A DNA stretch of 13,229 bases from JAMCXS01 sp964459065 (GTDB taxonomy: Bacteria > Acidobacteriota > Terriglobia > UBA7540). Below, piece after piece: positions 1 to 7,823 of the stretch. Every line of letters starts with the position of its first letter. The first letter of the stretch is position 1. Where the stretch lies: positions 1 through 13,229 of the forward strand of contig CAYWMN010000091.1 in assembly GCA_964459065.1 (NCBI GenBank), given 5' to 3'. Under the pieces are notes generated by a model. The model saw only the letters and a list, made by a program, of their open reading frames with translations. It searched no databases and was not told the origin of the DNA. The position numbers were made by a program, and so were the translations under genes.

Positions 1-52
1 TGCTACCTTCACACGGTAGAAGTCACAGGTTCGAGTCCTGTATCGCCCACCA
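1..52 (+). tRNA. tRNA-Val(CAC), 3' part
   Basis: Only the 3' two thirds of the gene is inside the window. The anticodon stem CTACC (3-7) pairs with GGTAG (15-19) around the loop TTCACAC, so the anticodon is CAC at 10-12 (reads GUG, valine). The T-arm is ACAGG (25-29), loop TTCGAGT, CCTGT (37-41). The 3' acceptor strand is ATCGCCC (42-48), the discriminator base is A49 and the CCA end (50-52) is encoded. The acceptor and D arms lie upstream of base 1. A recombinase gene ends 10 bases downstream, which suggests that this tRNA 3' end served as an integration site. Confidence 0.93.
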
Positions 53-62
53 TGCTAAACTC

Positions 63-488
63 TTAGGCAGCCGTAGGTTGCGGCTGTTGCCCACTTTCTG
101 ATTTCTGGTGAAAACGGGGTCCATGGGGTCCATTTAGACCTAAGAGCCCGGTTTTTGCAGCCATACTTTGAGCGGATTCATTTGTGAAATGGGTGTATTG
201 AGAAGTTGCTTTCAAACTCGAATGGCCTACCCACCGCTTAATTAAATCGCCCGGCACACCCGCCTCTTGAAGAATCGAGACTCGTCCATGCCGGAAAGCA
301 TGCAATCCACCTTTACGAATTCCCAGCCGCTTGAGAATCGTTTGCAGCATGCGGCGGGAATTTTGATTGCCTAGTGGAGTTGCATTTCTTGTCTGGAAAA
401 CATAACCCTGAGTCCTGCCGTTCAGATGTTTACGGAACCGGGATATCTTTCGCTTTTGCCGGTCCTGTGGGATGAGCGACTTCCATCA
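63..488 (-). pseudogene. Tyrosine recombinase/integrase, C-terminal remnant
   Basis: This is the C-terminal catalytic half of a phage/island-type tyrosine recombinase. From the ATG at 350 it encodes 95 residues, but the frame stays open and integrase-like back to a TGA at 486-488; the added part reads (…)FRKHLNGRTQGYVFQTRNATPL, in two blocks typical of the core domain. Visible catalytic elements are the HxxR box (HAFRHGR), the GH of VGHSSLKATSQY and the Tyr nucleophile in that segment. The SAM-like N-terminal domain and the first catalytic Arg are missing, so it is very probably inactive. The TAA stop (63-65) lies 10 bases from the tRNA-Val 3' end, in tail-to-tail orientation. In family terms this marks the edge of an element integrated at the tRNA; that the neighbouring sugar genes came with it is inference. 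Confidence 0.82.
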
Positions 489-552
489 GTTGTGACGCCT
501 ACGGATGCCGCGCTCCTGCTTCGTCACCTTTCCAGACTCTAGCCCGGTTACT

Positions 553-3413
553 CTAGTTGCCGGCAGACGGCAAATTGGTTGTTCCTTTCAGACGCACCGT
601 AACAATCTGAAACGGCCTTACGTCAAACTGGAATCCGTGAGCGGAGACCTGTAATGACCGCAGATTCTGCTCCATGGCATTGCATTGCCAGGCCTGTTGT
701 AGATCCACCAATGGGATCTGAACGCTCACGCTACCATTCTCACCTCCATCCTCAAGGAACCGCATAATCGTTCCTTGGCGGTTCTCCGCCCGTTTCCAGT
801 CGACGAGAATCACGTGGGGCGAATCCACTTTTACAAAACTACCCTCGGTGGCACTCAAGGGTTCAGGTGTATTGACGGCCTTGTCGTTAGGAATGATATT
901 GTCCAGTTCAAAGGGAGTCATCGCCGACCATCCCATCCTGCTCAGTGTGTCCGGGTGAAACGAGCGATCACTGGTTAATACATACCGGAACGTGAAAGTT
1001 CCTCCCTGGGCTGCGCGGTAGTTGGTAAACCAATAGTTGTTCATGGCGTAAGAGAAAATCGTCCCGCCTCGATGGCCGAATTTGAGCGGCCAGGTTCCCC
1101 GGACAATATCGCCCAGGCTCACTAGCGAAGCGTCGATGGGAACCAGCGCCACGTTAATTCCTCCCTGCTGAGCCTCAACCCAGTGCTGGACTGAAAACCA
1201 TTCCTTCCCGGCTCCCGGAAGCAGGTCCTTCGCGGGGTCCACGTAACCGTTCTGGATTTCATACCGGAATTCAGGATGGTTCATGGCAAGGGGGAAGGCA
1301 AAGTACACCCCTTCTTTGGTGTAGACCTGCCGCTTGTGCACGTGGTTGATGAACTCGATCTTCTTCTGGTGATTGAAGAGAATGATCTCCGAGTCAATGC
1401 GCGGGGTATGGAGCGCCGAACTCTCGAGGTGGGCCACCAGACCAAAGGGTGTTTTGGTAATGGAGACCAAGCGCCCCCTCCCGGCTGGATGCACGGTGAG
1501 TTTGGGTACGGGCAGCCCCGTATCATTAAAGAGCAGCCTGTTGCGCGAGGGTTTATCTCCACCCGTCACGTAAAGGTACTGGTTGAACCGATAAGAACTC
1601 GAAGAGTTGACCAACTCCTTCTGCAATTGCTTATCGAAGATGCTCTTGACCGCACCACTTCCAGGATCCAAAACAATGCGGTAGAAGGCATTCTCCATCA
1701 CGTTGCCGGACTCCGTTTGGAGGCTTGGAGGAGGCGAGGCAGCCCGTTTAATGGCATAGCACTTGTAGCCCACGGAGGGCACGTTCTGAGCAAGAAATCG
1801 AATACGTTGCTCTCTGCCGCTTACGGAGAGGATCTCATAAGGAACCGGCTGATTCGTGGCGAGATCAATGATCTGAGAGCCCTTGGAGAGATCGGTTTCC
1901 ACCAGCGCGCTTCGTGACCAGTTCAGTGGGTTGAACACCACCCAGGTGCCGCTCGGAGCGTGAATTTTATCGGCCAGCGCGGCCAAGCCCCGGTCGGCCA
2001 CATCCTGCACTTCTTGCCTGGCGCGGGTTGCGAAGGCATCCTTGACGGCCAACTGCCGGACCGACTCTTCGCTTCGAGGGCTGGAAATACTACCTGCCGC
2101 ACCCCAGGTGTGCTCGTCAAACAGGATCAGATTCTGCCACATTTTCCGGATGGTGGCGCGATTCGGCCGGGCGGGAGGATTCAGCAGATAGCTGAGGGTC
2201 GCAACCTTTTCCGCAGATAGCGCCCGCTGCTCGCTTCGGCGATTCATCGCGGCATAATAAGCATCCGAGGCGATGCCGTCTTCCCAGTAAGGCCCGCCGT
2301 CGCCGCGATAGACGGGAATGGAGTTTCCGTCGGCTTTGGCAACTTCTGCCAAGGCGTGAGCAAATCCCGAATATTGCAATTTGGGGTAAGCGTAAGTCTT
2401 GTTCCAGTCCCTGACAATCGTGGCCTGCTGAGGGTACAGATCTGAGTTTTCCCATTGAGCCCCAAACAGCAGGAAGGAATTAGGTTTGTACTCTGCAGGG
2501 GGGTACATCTTTAGGAATCTCGGCAATCTGAACCGCCCTGTCACCACCTGAGGAGGGAGGCCAAAGATGGCTCCGACCTGCCCGTAGCTATCCGAATACC
2601 ACATGAGTACTTTCTTGCCGTCCGGTCCCTCCCACCAGAAAGGCGACTTCTCAAGCAAATGACTTTCGTCCAGGATAGGGCCACGCGTCTGATTGCAACC
2701 CGCAAGTAAATACTTGATTCCGGCCGCGGCAAGAATCGACGCGTAAGACCACGTATAAGACGGGACATCGGTAATGTTTGCATAGTCGAAGGGTTCATGA
2801 TGGCTGGTATCAAAATCAAAGCTGGGATAGAGAGAGCGGATCAGAGTCTCAACGGTAGGGAACCCGGTCAGAAGGTTTGCGTACTGGGCGGGAACGAAAA
2901 ATTTGCCTTGCTGGACGGCCTGCAGAAGGCGTTGGCGGTCCTTCGCGTCGCGCCCGGCAAAGAATTTTTGCAGCACCCAGAAGCCGTCCGGACTATAGCG
3001 GAAATGCGGGTTTTCGTGCATCATCGTCAAAGCCTCGTCCACAACCCGGCTGTGGATTTCCGCCACTTTTGACTGATAATCCGTGTAACCGACGTCCAGA
3101 TGCTCGTGCGGGACCACGTAAATCGTCCATTTCTTAGCGGGCTGCAGAGTTACAGAAAACCGGCGCTTGCTTCTGCCGAGATTCACGAGGATCCGGCCCT
3201 GCGTTCCCGAGGCAAAAGTCGGTACGGCAAATTCGCTTTGCTGCTGGCCGAAGTCGCGATCCGGGGAGAGTTGACGTGTGAACTTTTGCTTGTTCACCCA
3301 AAGCGTCACGGTGCCCGCCCTTGCCGGAGAGTTCTGGCTTGTGTAGACATCCACAAGCTCCACAAGTTGGCCGTTCTTTCGCTGATAGAAAATGCTGGGG
3401 TGCACCTCGGCCG
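553..3413 (-). CDS. GH38 alpha-mannosidase, main part (5' end in assembly gap)
   Basis: Family GH38 retaining zinc-dependent alpha-mannosidase, acting outside the cytoplasm (the signal peptide is on the other side of the gap). Residues are counted from the GTG at 3405, which is an internal codon and not the start. An Ig-like strand-rich segment covers about 1-95. The GH38 catalytic domain opens with HEHLDVGYTDY (100-110), whose His102 and Asp104 match the HxD zinc ligands. TDVPSYTWS (212-220) carries Asp213, the candidate nucleophile and third ligand. EHTWG (431-435) supplies the fourth ligand, His432. The rest (about 440-950) is the GH38 middle helical domain and C-terminal beta-sandwich. 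The stop TAG is at 553-555. The frame runs unbroken into the N run; the piece at 3424-4105 is the same gene in another frame. Other alpha-linked substrates are possible. Confidence 0.88.
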
Positions 3414-3423
3414 NNNNNNNNNN
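3414..3423. other. Assembly gap of ten N
   Basis: Exactly ten N, a common placeholder for a gap of unknown length. It falls inside the GH38 gene and shifts the frame by one. Short near-identical sequences lie on both sides (3400-3413 and 3455-3468, 13 of 14 bases equal), so the joined contig ends may in truth overlap. Confidence 0.97.
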
Positions 3424-4105
3424 CGAAGTAGTACCAGACTCCGGACTTGTTCACGTGCGCCTCGGCCGAGATGGCCTTGGCTTCAAAACGCCGGGAAGGA
3501 TCATGGTCCAATTCCAAAGCGTCATAGGAAATCCTCGGGTCGCTGACGTCATCGCGCCGGCTGGGCTCGTCGATCGCGGTCAGCACCATACGGTTCGTCC
3601 CTTGATGGAAATCGCGCGTCGGAAGCTCGATCATGGCCGTGTCGTTCCAGTATTTGTCACCGGGAACGTCATGCCATTGCGGGCGCTGGTAGATCCACCC
3701 GCGATGACCATTAAGGTCCACTTGTAGAATCGAGAGCCGTCGCGTACGCACCAGCATTCCTACTTTGAGGACATAGAGACCTTTGGGCGCTTCCTCCATG
3801 TCAAACTGGATGGTCAGAGGATGAGGGCGCGTTCCGGCTTTGCCATTTGCGGTGCCGGGCTGAAAGGCGTACCAATCTTTTTTCGCCAGACTCTTTCCAA
3901 TGACGTAAGCAGGAGCAGGCGTCGGTGCCGCCCCTGAGTGGAATTCCGCGGAAGATCGATCGAAGCGCCCGATTTGCCATACCGGATGAGGATTTGAAGC
4001 GCCACCAGCGCGCAGAGTCAAAGGAGCCGTTACCAGTAAAATAAGGCCAATGATCAGTCGGGCGGAAAACCATCCGTTGAGAGTACTCTCCTTACTCATC
4101 CTCAT
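3424..4105 (-). CDS. GH38 gene, 5' part: signal peptide and lyase-type CBM domain
   Basis: N-terminal 227 or so residues of the GH38 protein, ended by the gap. I choose the ATG at 4105 (MRMSKEST) because GAGGAGG sits four bases upstream at about 4110-4116; the in-frame ATG at 4099 would also do, while the one at 4147 has no ribosome site. A Sec signal peptide follows: basic start, hydrophobic LIIGLILLVTAPLTL, likely cleavage after RAGGA or LRA. The mature part begins VWQIGRFDRSSAEF, the signature of the carbohydrate-binding-like domain III of PL4 rhamnogalacturonan lyases, and keeps strand-rich sequence (for example YVLKVGMLVRTRRLSILQVDLNG, given here only as the start and end of that stretch) up to YDALELDHDPSRRFEAKAIS. 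The domain probably binds glycan or packs against the enzyme. It has no catalytic role that I can see. Confidence 0.83.
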
Positions 4106-4109
4106 GTTT

Positions 4110-4116
4110 CCTCCTC
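4110..4116 (-). promoter_or_regulatory. Ribosome binding site of the GH38 gene
   Basis: Minus-strand GAGGAGG followed by AAAC and ATG at 4105. The strong match decides for this start over the upstream ATG at 4147. Confidence 0.65.
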
Positions 4117-4147
4117 GATGCAAGATGTCCGACTTGTGCTGTCGCAC

Positions 4148-4428
4148 ATCATTTCCCAGTTCGCCTTAAGGCGTCGAAGCCAAGGCTGTAAAGGCCCGCT
4201 GGTTTTGCCAAGCCGATAGAGAGTTTACACCACAAAACCATACGCTCTTATCGTCTTTTCGACGGATTGGGCAAAGGGTCAGGAATCATGAAAAGCTTTT
4301 GGATGAGGCGCTTGATGTTTCCGGAGGACGCTCACAAAAAAAGTCATGGGCGCCACAACCGGGCATTGGGAAAGTAAGTCCCGATGCTTACTTTCTCTAA
4401 TCAGAGGATCGACTGCACCGGCAACCGG
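4148..4428. other. Non-coding stretch between GH38 and IS3 remnants
   Basis: About 280 bases with no credible gene. It contains the 12-bp palindrome CGCCTTAAGGCG (4162-4173) and a 9-bp stem-loop at 4370-4395, listed separately. It must hold the promoter of the minus-strand GH38 gene, but I could not pick -35/-10 boxes with confidence. Confidence 0.5.
4370..4395. repeat. Inverted repeat, 9-bp arms
   Basis: GAAAGTAAG (4370-4378) and CTTACTTTC (4387-4395) pair perfectly around an 8-base loop. It lies just left of the transposase remnant and could be a leftover hairpin of a mobile element. No T-tract follows on the plus strand, so it is not a convincing intrinsic terminator. Confidence 0.5.
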
Positions 4429-4575
4429 CAGTGGGAGTACAATGAGAGCCGTCCTCACGGGGCTCTTGGCGAGAGGACGCCGATCGAGTTCGCCTTTCAG
4501 GTCGCGGCTAGCCGCGACCTGAAAGGCCCCGAAGAAGCCGAAAACTCACCCTGGAAGTGGTATAAAAATTCTGGG
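4429..4575 (+). pseudogene. IS3-family transposase (OrfB), C-terminal remnant 1
   Basis: The frame encodes QWEYNESRPHGALGERTP followed by IEFA, the diagnostic end of IS3-family DDE transposases (family pattern YNxxRPHxxLGxxTPxEFA), and then WYKNSG, a tail seen in several IS3 OrfB proteins. Nothing upstream of about 4429 resembles the catalytic core, and the DDE triad is absent, so this is only a scar. A perfect 36-bp palindrome lies within it immediately after the EFA codons. The open frame runs on to a stop at 4654-4656 without similarity that I recognise. Confidence 0.72.
4492..4527. repeat. Perfect 36-bp palindrome
   Basis: Two 18-base arms with no spacer; the core is GGTCGCGGCTAGCCGCGACC (4500-4519) and the outer bases GCCTTTCA/TGAAAGGC also pair. 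It would form a very stable hairpin if transcribed. It sits inside the coding end of the first transposase remnant, in frame. It could be a REP/MITE-like insertion or the product of a local inverted duplication. Confidence 0.9.
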
Positions 4576-4600
4576 CCGCTCACATGGGCACTGTTCAGGG

Positions 4601-4738
4601 AGTCTTGGGGAGAGGACGCCAAACGAATTTGTCTATGGGATCGTCGCGAGGGGTGATCTCGGGCGTTTCAAAAAAGCCCAAGAACAAAGGAAGCTAAACC
4701 GGATACCAGGCTCTTTGGGACGGAAGCGCGGTGAGTAA
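4601..4738 (+). pseudogene. IS3-family transposase, C-terminal remnant 2
   Basis: A second, diverged copy of the same transposase end: the frame reads SLGERTPNEFVYGIVARG and runs to a TAA at 4736-4738, giving 45 codons. Bases 4602-4633 match 4463-4494 of remnant 1 at 25 of 32 positions, but downstream the two differ, so they come from different IS copies and are not a recent tandem duplication. Upstream of 4601 the family-like sequence fades within a few codons. Its 3' end overlaps the minus-strand receiver-like ORF by about 70 bases; only the SLGERTPNEFV block is firm. Confidence 0.6.
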
Positions 4739-5060
4739 GCTCTTCAATCTGAAGAAGCCAACTGTTTGTGCCAACGCACGCTATGACTAAGACTCCTCCG
4801 ACAAGGCTGGCTCCTACAACTTTTGGCGCGGGATCGCCGGAGGATTCTTCGACAACGCGCAGATTCAGAATCACAGCGTCGCATTCCCGCTTAGCGAATG
4901 CCTTGAGTTGTCTGCCGATTTCCGGAGCTTTGCAGGTTTCGGATACGATAGCTGCTGAAAGCGTTTTTAGGACTTTCCGGATTACGGCTGGCTCATCAAT
5001 TGTAAGGACACACCTATCACCTTCGCGCAACGTCCTTCCCCCCTCCCAATTCCGTTGCAC
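4668..5060 (-). CDS. Small receiver-like protein lacking the phospho-acceptor Asp
   Basis: 130 residues from a GTG at 5060. An in-frame TTG at 5030 sits behind a purine-rich GGGAGGGGGGAAGG stretch and gives a start closer to the domain, so the start is undecided. The pattern resembles a response-regulator receiver fold: RCVLTIDEPAVIRKVLKTL (like VDDEPxVRxxL, residues 16-34), then DAVILNLRV where receivers have the phosphorylated Asp in (D)xxLxDxxMP, then VLVIACVGTN (strand 4), and PKSLVSGLASFV (conserved Lys and last helix). The acceptor position is Asn, so it would be a pseudo-receiver with no output domain. It may be a stand-alone regulator or a decaying gene next to IS scars. The 3' end overlaps transposase remnant 2. 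I know no characterised homologue. Confidence 0.5.
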   Translation of the reverse strand: MQRNWEGGRTLREGDRCVLTIDEPAVIRKVLKTLSAAIVSETCKAPEIGRQLKAFAKRECDAVILNLRVVEESSGDPAPKVVGASLVGGVLVIACVGTNSWLLQIEELTHRASVPKSLVSGLASFVLGLF

Positions 5061-5451
5061 GTAACGGAAACGTAACCAAGATACTGTGCAGATTACTCCG
5101 GGTGGTGACAGCCGCGCAATGGCACAAAGGTTCTATAAGTGTTGCACGGTGCGTTATGAAGCAGGCTCACCTAACTTGCAAGCAGAAAACCACGCGAGCA
5201 GGGAATGATTACCTGAGGGACTTCGAACGGGTTTCTGTAGATGTCAGGACAAATATTCGTTAGGAATTTCTGATTCCTGCCAGTCGGCTTCCTGGTTGGT
5301 TTGCGCTTGTATTTAGTGACGGGGGTACAAAATCTCCGGGAAGCCACGCTGGCCGCCGGGCATTGTGTCCTGCGTCGGGCAGGTGTATGTTAAACAGCCG
5401 GTCTTGCGAACGCTCAGCCGGTGTGGACATCGTTCCAATAAGGAGCCTGAA
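5061..5451. other. Upstream region of the GH3 gene, no gene seen
   Basis: About 390 bases without a supportable ORF on either strand. A small inverted repeat AGGAAT-TTCTG-ATTCCT lies near 5261-5277. The GH3 promoter must be here or just upstream, but no pair of hexamers with normal spacing stands out. Confidence 0.5.
5441..5445 (+). promoter_or_regulatory. Ribosome binding site of the GH3 gene
   Basis: AGGAG six bases upstream of the ATG at 5452. It fixes the start so that the protein begins just before its Tat signal. Confidence 0.65.
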
Positions 5452-7782
5452 ATGAAATCTGACGAACGCCCGGGGATCAAGACCGGCGAAGCGAACAATC
5501 TGCCCAGACGCGAATTCCTGAAGAATATCGCCGGGTTGTCGGCAACCGGCATGGCGGCTGGCGCCGTGGAGGCCTCTGCCCGCAGCAAGGCGCCCCGCTC
5601 CACCGGGGGTACTCCGGCCTACAAGCAGATTGACGCGCCCATCGAGGAACGAGTCCATGACCTGGTGGGGCGGATGACGACGGCTGAAAAAGCCCGCCAG
5701 CTTGATATGTACCACGGTTGCTTGTACGTCGATAAGCGCCGCAGCAAGACCCACTGCGCTCCCGACGCTCGCCTTATCGCCGCCAAAGCGCAAAAGGACT
5801 GGGGCGAGCTGGGTGTGGGCAGCATCCACGACCTTTATCCCACGCCGCGCCTGGCCAATGAGATTCAAGCCTGGATCATGGATCACAGCCGGTTGCAAAT
5901 TCCCGCGATGTTTATTGAAGAGGGTCTGCACGGCTATACCGCTTATGGCAAGACGATTTTCCCGCAGAGCATCAATCTTGCCTCAACCTTTAATCGCGAT
6001 CTGGCTCGAAGCACCGGCGCCGCCCTGGCCGCCGAGGCGCGGGCCGATGGCGTGGACATGATTCTTGGCCCCGTTTGCGGGCCTTCGCGGGATCCGCGCT
6101 GGGGCCGGTCTGAAGAGACCTTCGGCGAGGACGGTTACCTGGGCGGACAAATGGCGCTGGAGTATGTGCGCGGGGCGCATGGCGATTCTTTGGCTGCGCA
6201 TGACACGGTTATCGCCGAGCCAAAGCACTTTGCGGCCTACAGCCATCCGGAAAGCGGACTGAATACGGCGCCGGCGCACGTCGGCCGGCGCGAAATGCAG
6301 ATGGTGATGCTGAAGTCTTTTGAGCCGGCGATTCGGGAAGGCGGGGCGATGGCCGTGATGGCGGCCTACAACGAGACGGACGGCATCCCCTGCACGGCGG
6401 ACAAGTGGCTGCTCACGCGCCTGCTGCGCGGCCAATGGGGTTTTAAGGGATTTGTGCTCTCCGACCTTGGGGCCGTCCGGCGGCTCTATACGGTTCACCA
6501 CGTTGCGGCCACGCCGCAGGATGCCGTGCTGACCGGGCTTGAAGCCGGCGTGGACATGCAATTCTACGATTTTGACCATGACATCTATCAGAACGCCATC
6601 ATTCACGGAATCGAGAGTGGCCGCCTCAAAGCGGCGGTGTTGGACCGCGCGGTGGCCCGCGTGCTACGCGCCAAGTTTATGCTCGGCCTTTTTGACCGGC
6701 CGTTTGTTGATCCGGCGCGTACCAAGACGGTCTCTCGCAGCGCCGCGCACCTTAAGCTGTCGCTCGAGTCCGCCCGGCAATCGATGTGCCTGCTGAAGAA
6801 CCACAACAACCTGTTGCCGCTTTCGAGGAACCTCAAACGCCTCGCCCTGATCGGTCCGAATGTGGCCGCCGTGCGCCTGGGCGATTACACGGCTCCGCTC
6901 GATGGCATCCCGCTGACCTCGATGCTCGACGGCGTGAAAGCGCTGGCCGGGCCGGGAACGGAAATCCTGTTTGATGACGGCAAGCAGATTGAGCAGGCTG
7001 TGGCCAAGGCCCGGCAGGCGGAGGTTGCCATCCTCGGCCTGGGCGAGCACCTGGGGCTTTCCGGCGAGGGATACGACCGGTCTGAGCTGGGTCTGCCGGG
7101 CAACCAGCAGGCGCTGCTGGAGGCGGTGTTTGCGACCGGCAAGCCGGTGGTTCTGGTGCTGCAGAACGGGCGTCCTTTGACTATTCCCTGGGCGGCCGAG
7201 CACGTTCCGGCGATCCTGGAGGCCTGGTACCCGGGCGAAGCGGGCGGACGGGCGATTGCCGAGACGCTGTTTGGGCTGAACAATCCGGCCGGGCGGCTGC
7301 CCATGAGCTTCCCGCGTCGGGTGGGCCAGCTTCCCGTCCATTATGACGTTCATCCATCCAAAGACAGAAAATACGTTGATGGCAGCCGCTTCCCGCAGTT
7401 TGTCTTCGGCCACGGCTTAAGCTACACAAGCTTTCGATACGAAAACCTGCAAGTCCTGCCCCGGCGTCTGAGGCCCCATCAGGAGGTGCGAATTTCCGTG
7501 GATGTGGTGAACACCGGCCACGCCGACGGCGATGAGGTGGTGCAGGTCTACCTTCGAGATTTGGTCAGCAGCGTTGAAACTCCGGTTAAGTCGCTGAAGA
7601 ACTTTCAGAGGATTCACCTCAAGGCGGGAACGCGATTGACCGTGCACCTGAATCTTCGGCCGGAGCAACTGATGCTCTGGAATGCCGAGGGGCGCTGGGT
7701 GGCTGAACCCGGCGACTTTGAGGTGAGGGTGGGCGGCTCGTCGGCTGGCGGGCTGAAGGCGCGGTTCTCACTGCTCGCCTGA
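5452..7782 (+). CDS. GH3 beta-glycosidase (beta-glucosidase/beta-xylosidase type), Tat-exported
   Basis: 776 residues from the ATG at 5452, chosen because AGGAG at 5441-5445 is well placed; the open frame back to 5365 has no such support. A twin-arginine signal is present: PRREFLKN (Arg19-Arg20), weakly hydrophobic IAGLSATGMAAGA, likely cleavage after ASA near 43. The GH3 N-terminal barrel shows EEGLHGYTAYG, DPRWGRSEETFGEDGY and PKHFAAY (Lys258-His259), with the nucleophile Asp338 in SDLGAV (family usually SDWGA or similar). The second domain carries SGEGYDR with Glu539 as candidate acid/base. A C-terminal fibronectin-III-like domain (VDVVNTGHADGDEVVQVYLRD region) completes the usual three-domain architecture at normal length. 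It hydrolyses terminal beta-linked sugars; glucose or xylose specificity cannot be read. It is convergent with the next gene, 39 bases away. Confidence 0.92.
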   Translation: MKSDERPGIKTGEANNLPRREFLKNIAGLSATGMAAGAVEASARSKAPRSTGGTPAYKQIDAPIEERVHDLVGRMTTAEKARQLDMYHGCLYVDKRRSKTHCAPDARLIAAKAQKDWGELGVGSIHDLYPTPRLANEIQAWIMDHSRLQIPAMFIEEGLHGYTAYGKTIFPQSINLASTFNRDLARSTGAALAAEARADGVDMILGPVCGPSRDPRWGRSEETFGEDGYLGGQMALEYVRGAHGDSLAAHDTVIAEPKHFAAYSHPESGLNTAPAHVGRREMQMVMLKSFEPAIREGGAMAVMAAYNETDGIPCTADKWLLTRLLRGQWGFKGFVLSDLGAVRRLYTVHHVAATPQDAVLTGLEAGVDMQFYDFDHDIYQNAIIHGIESGRLKAAVLDRAVARVLRAKFMLGLFDRPFVDPARTKTVSRSAAHLKLSLESARQSMCLLKNHNNLLPLSRNLKRLALIGPNVAAVRLGDYTAPLDGIPLTSMLDGVKALAGPGTEILFDDGKQIEQAVAKARQAEVAILGLGEHLGLSGEGYDRSELGLPGNQQALLEAVFATGKPVVLVLQNGRPLTIPWAAEHVPAILEAWYPGEAGGRAIAETLFGLNNPAGRLPMSFPRRVGQLPVHYDVHPSKDRKYVDGSRFPQFVFGHGLSYTSFRYENLQVLPRRLRPHQEVRISVDVVNTGHADGDEVVQVYLRDLVSSVETPVKSLKNFQRIHLKAGTRLTVHLNLRPEQLMLWNAEGRWVAEPGDFEVRVGGSSAGGLKARFSLLA

Positions 7783-7794
7783 CAGAGGCTCGGA

Positions 7795-7823
7795 AGCTGC
7801 CGGGCGGCGAGCTTGCGGCAGCT
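7795..7823. terminator. Hairpin between convergent genes, possible shared terminator
   Basis: AGCTGCCG (7795-7802) pairs perfectly with CGGCAGCT (7816-7823) around a 13-base GC-rich loop. It follows the GH3 stop by 12 bases and overlaps the TAG stop (7822-7824) of the opposite gene. No T-tract follows on either strand, so a role in transcription end is only a suggestion from position. Confidence 0.35.

Noticed and set aside
1276..1917. 213-codon open frame on the plus strand
   Set aside because: Antisense to the GH38 C-terminal domain; no family resemblance.
5365..5451. Longer start for the GH3 gene
   Set aside because: The ATG at 5365 has no ribosome site and would place 29 unrelated residues before a Tat signal that already has a natural start at 5452.
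6664..7413. 249-codon open frame on the minus strand inside the GH3 gene
   Set aside because: Antisense shadow of a well-supported GH3 enzyme; low-complexity Arg/Pro/Gln-rich product without domain features.
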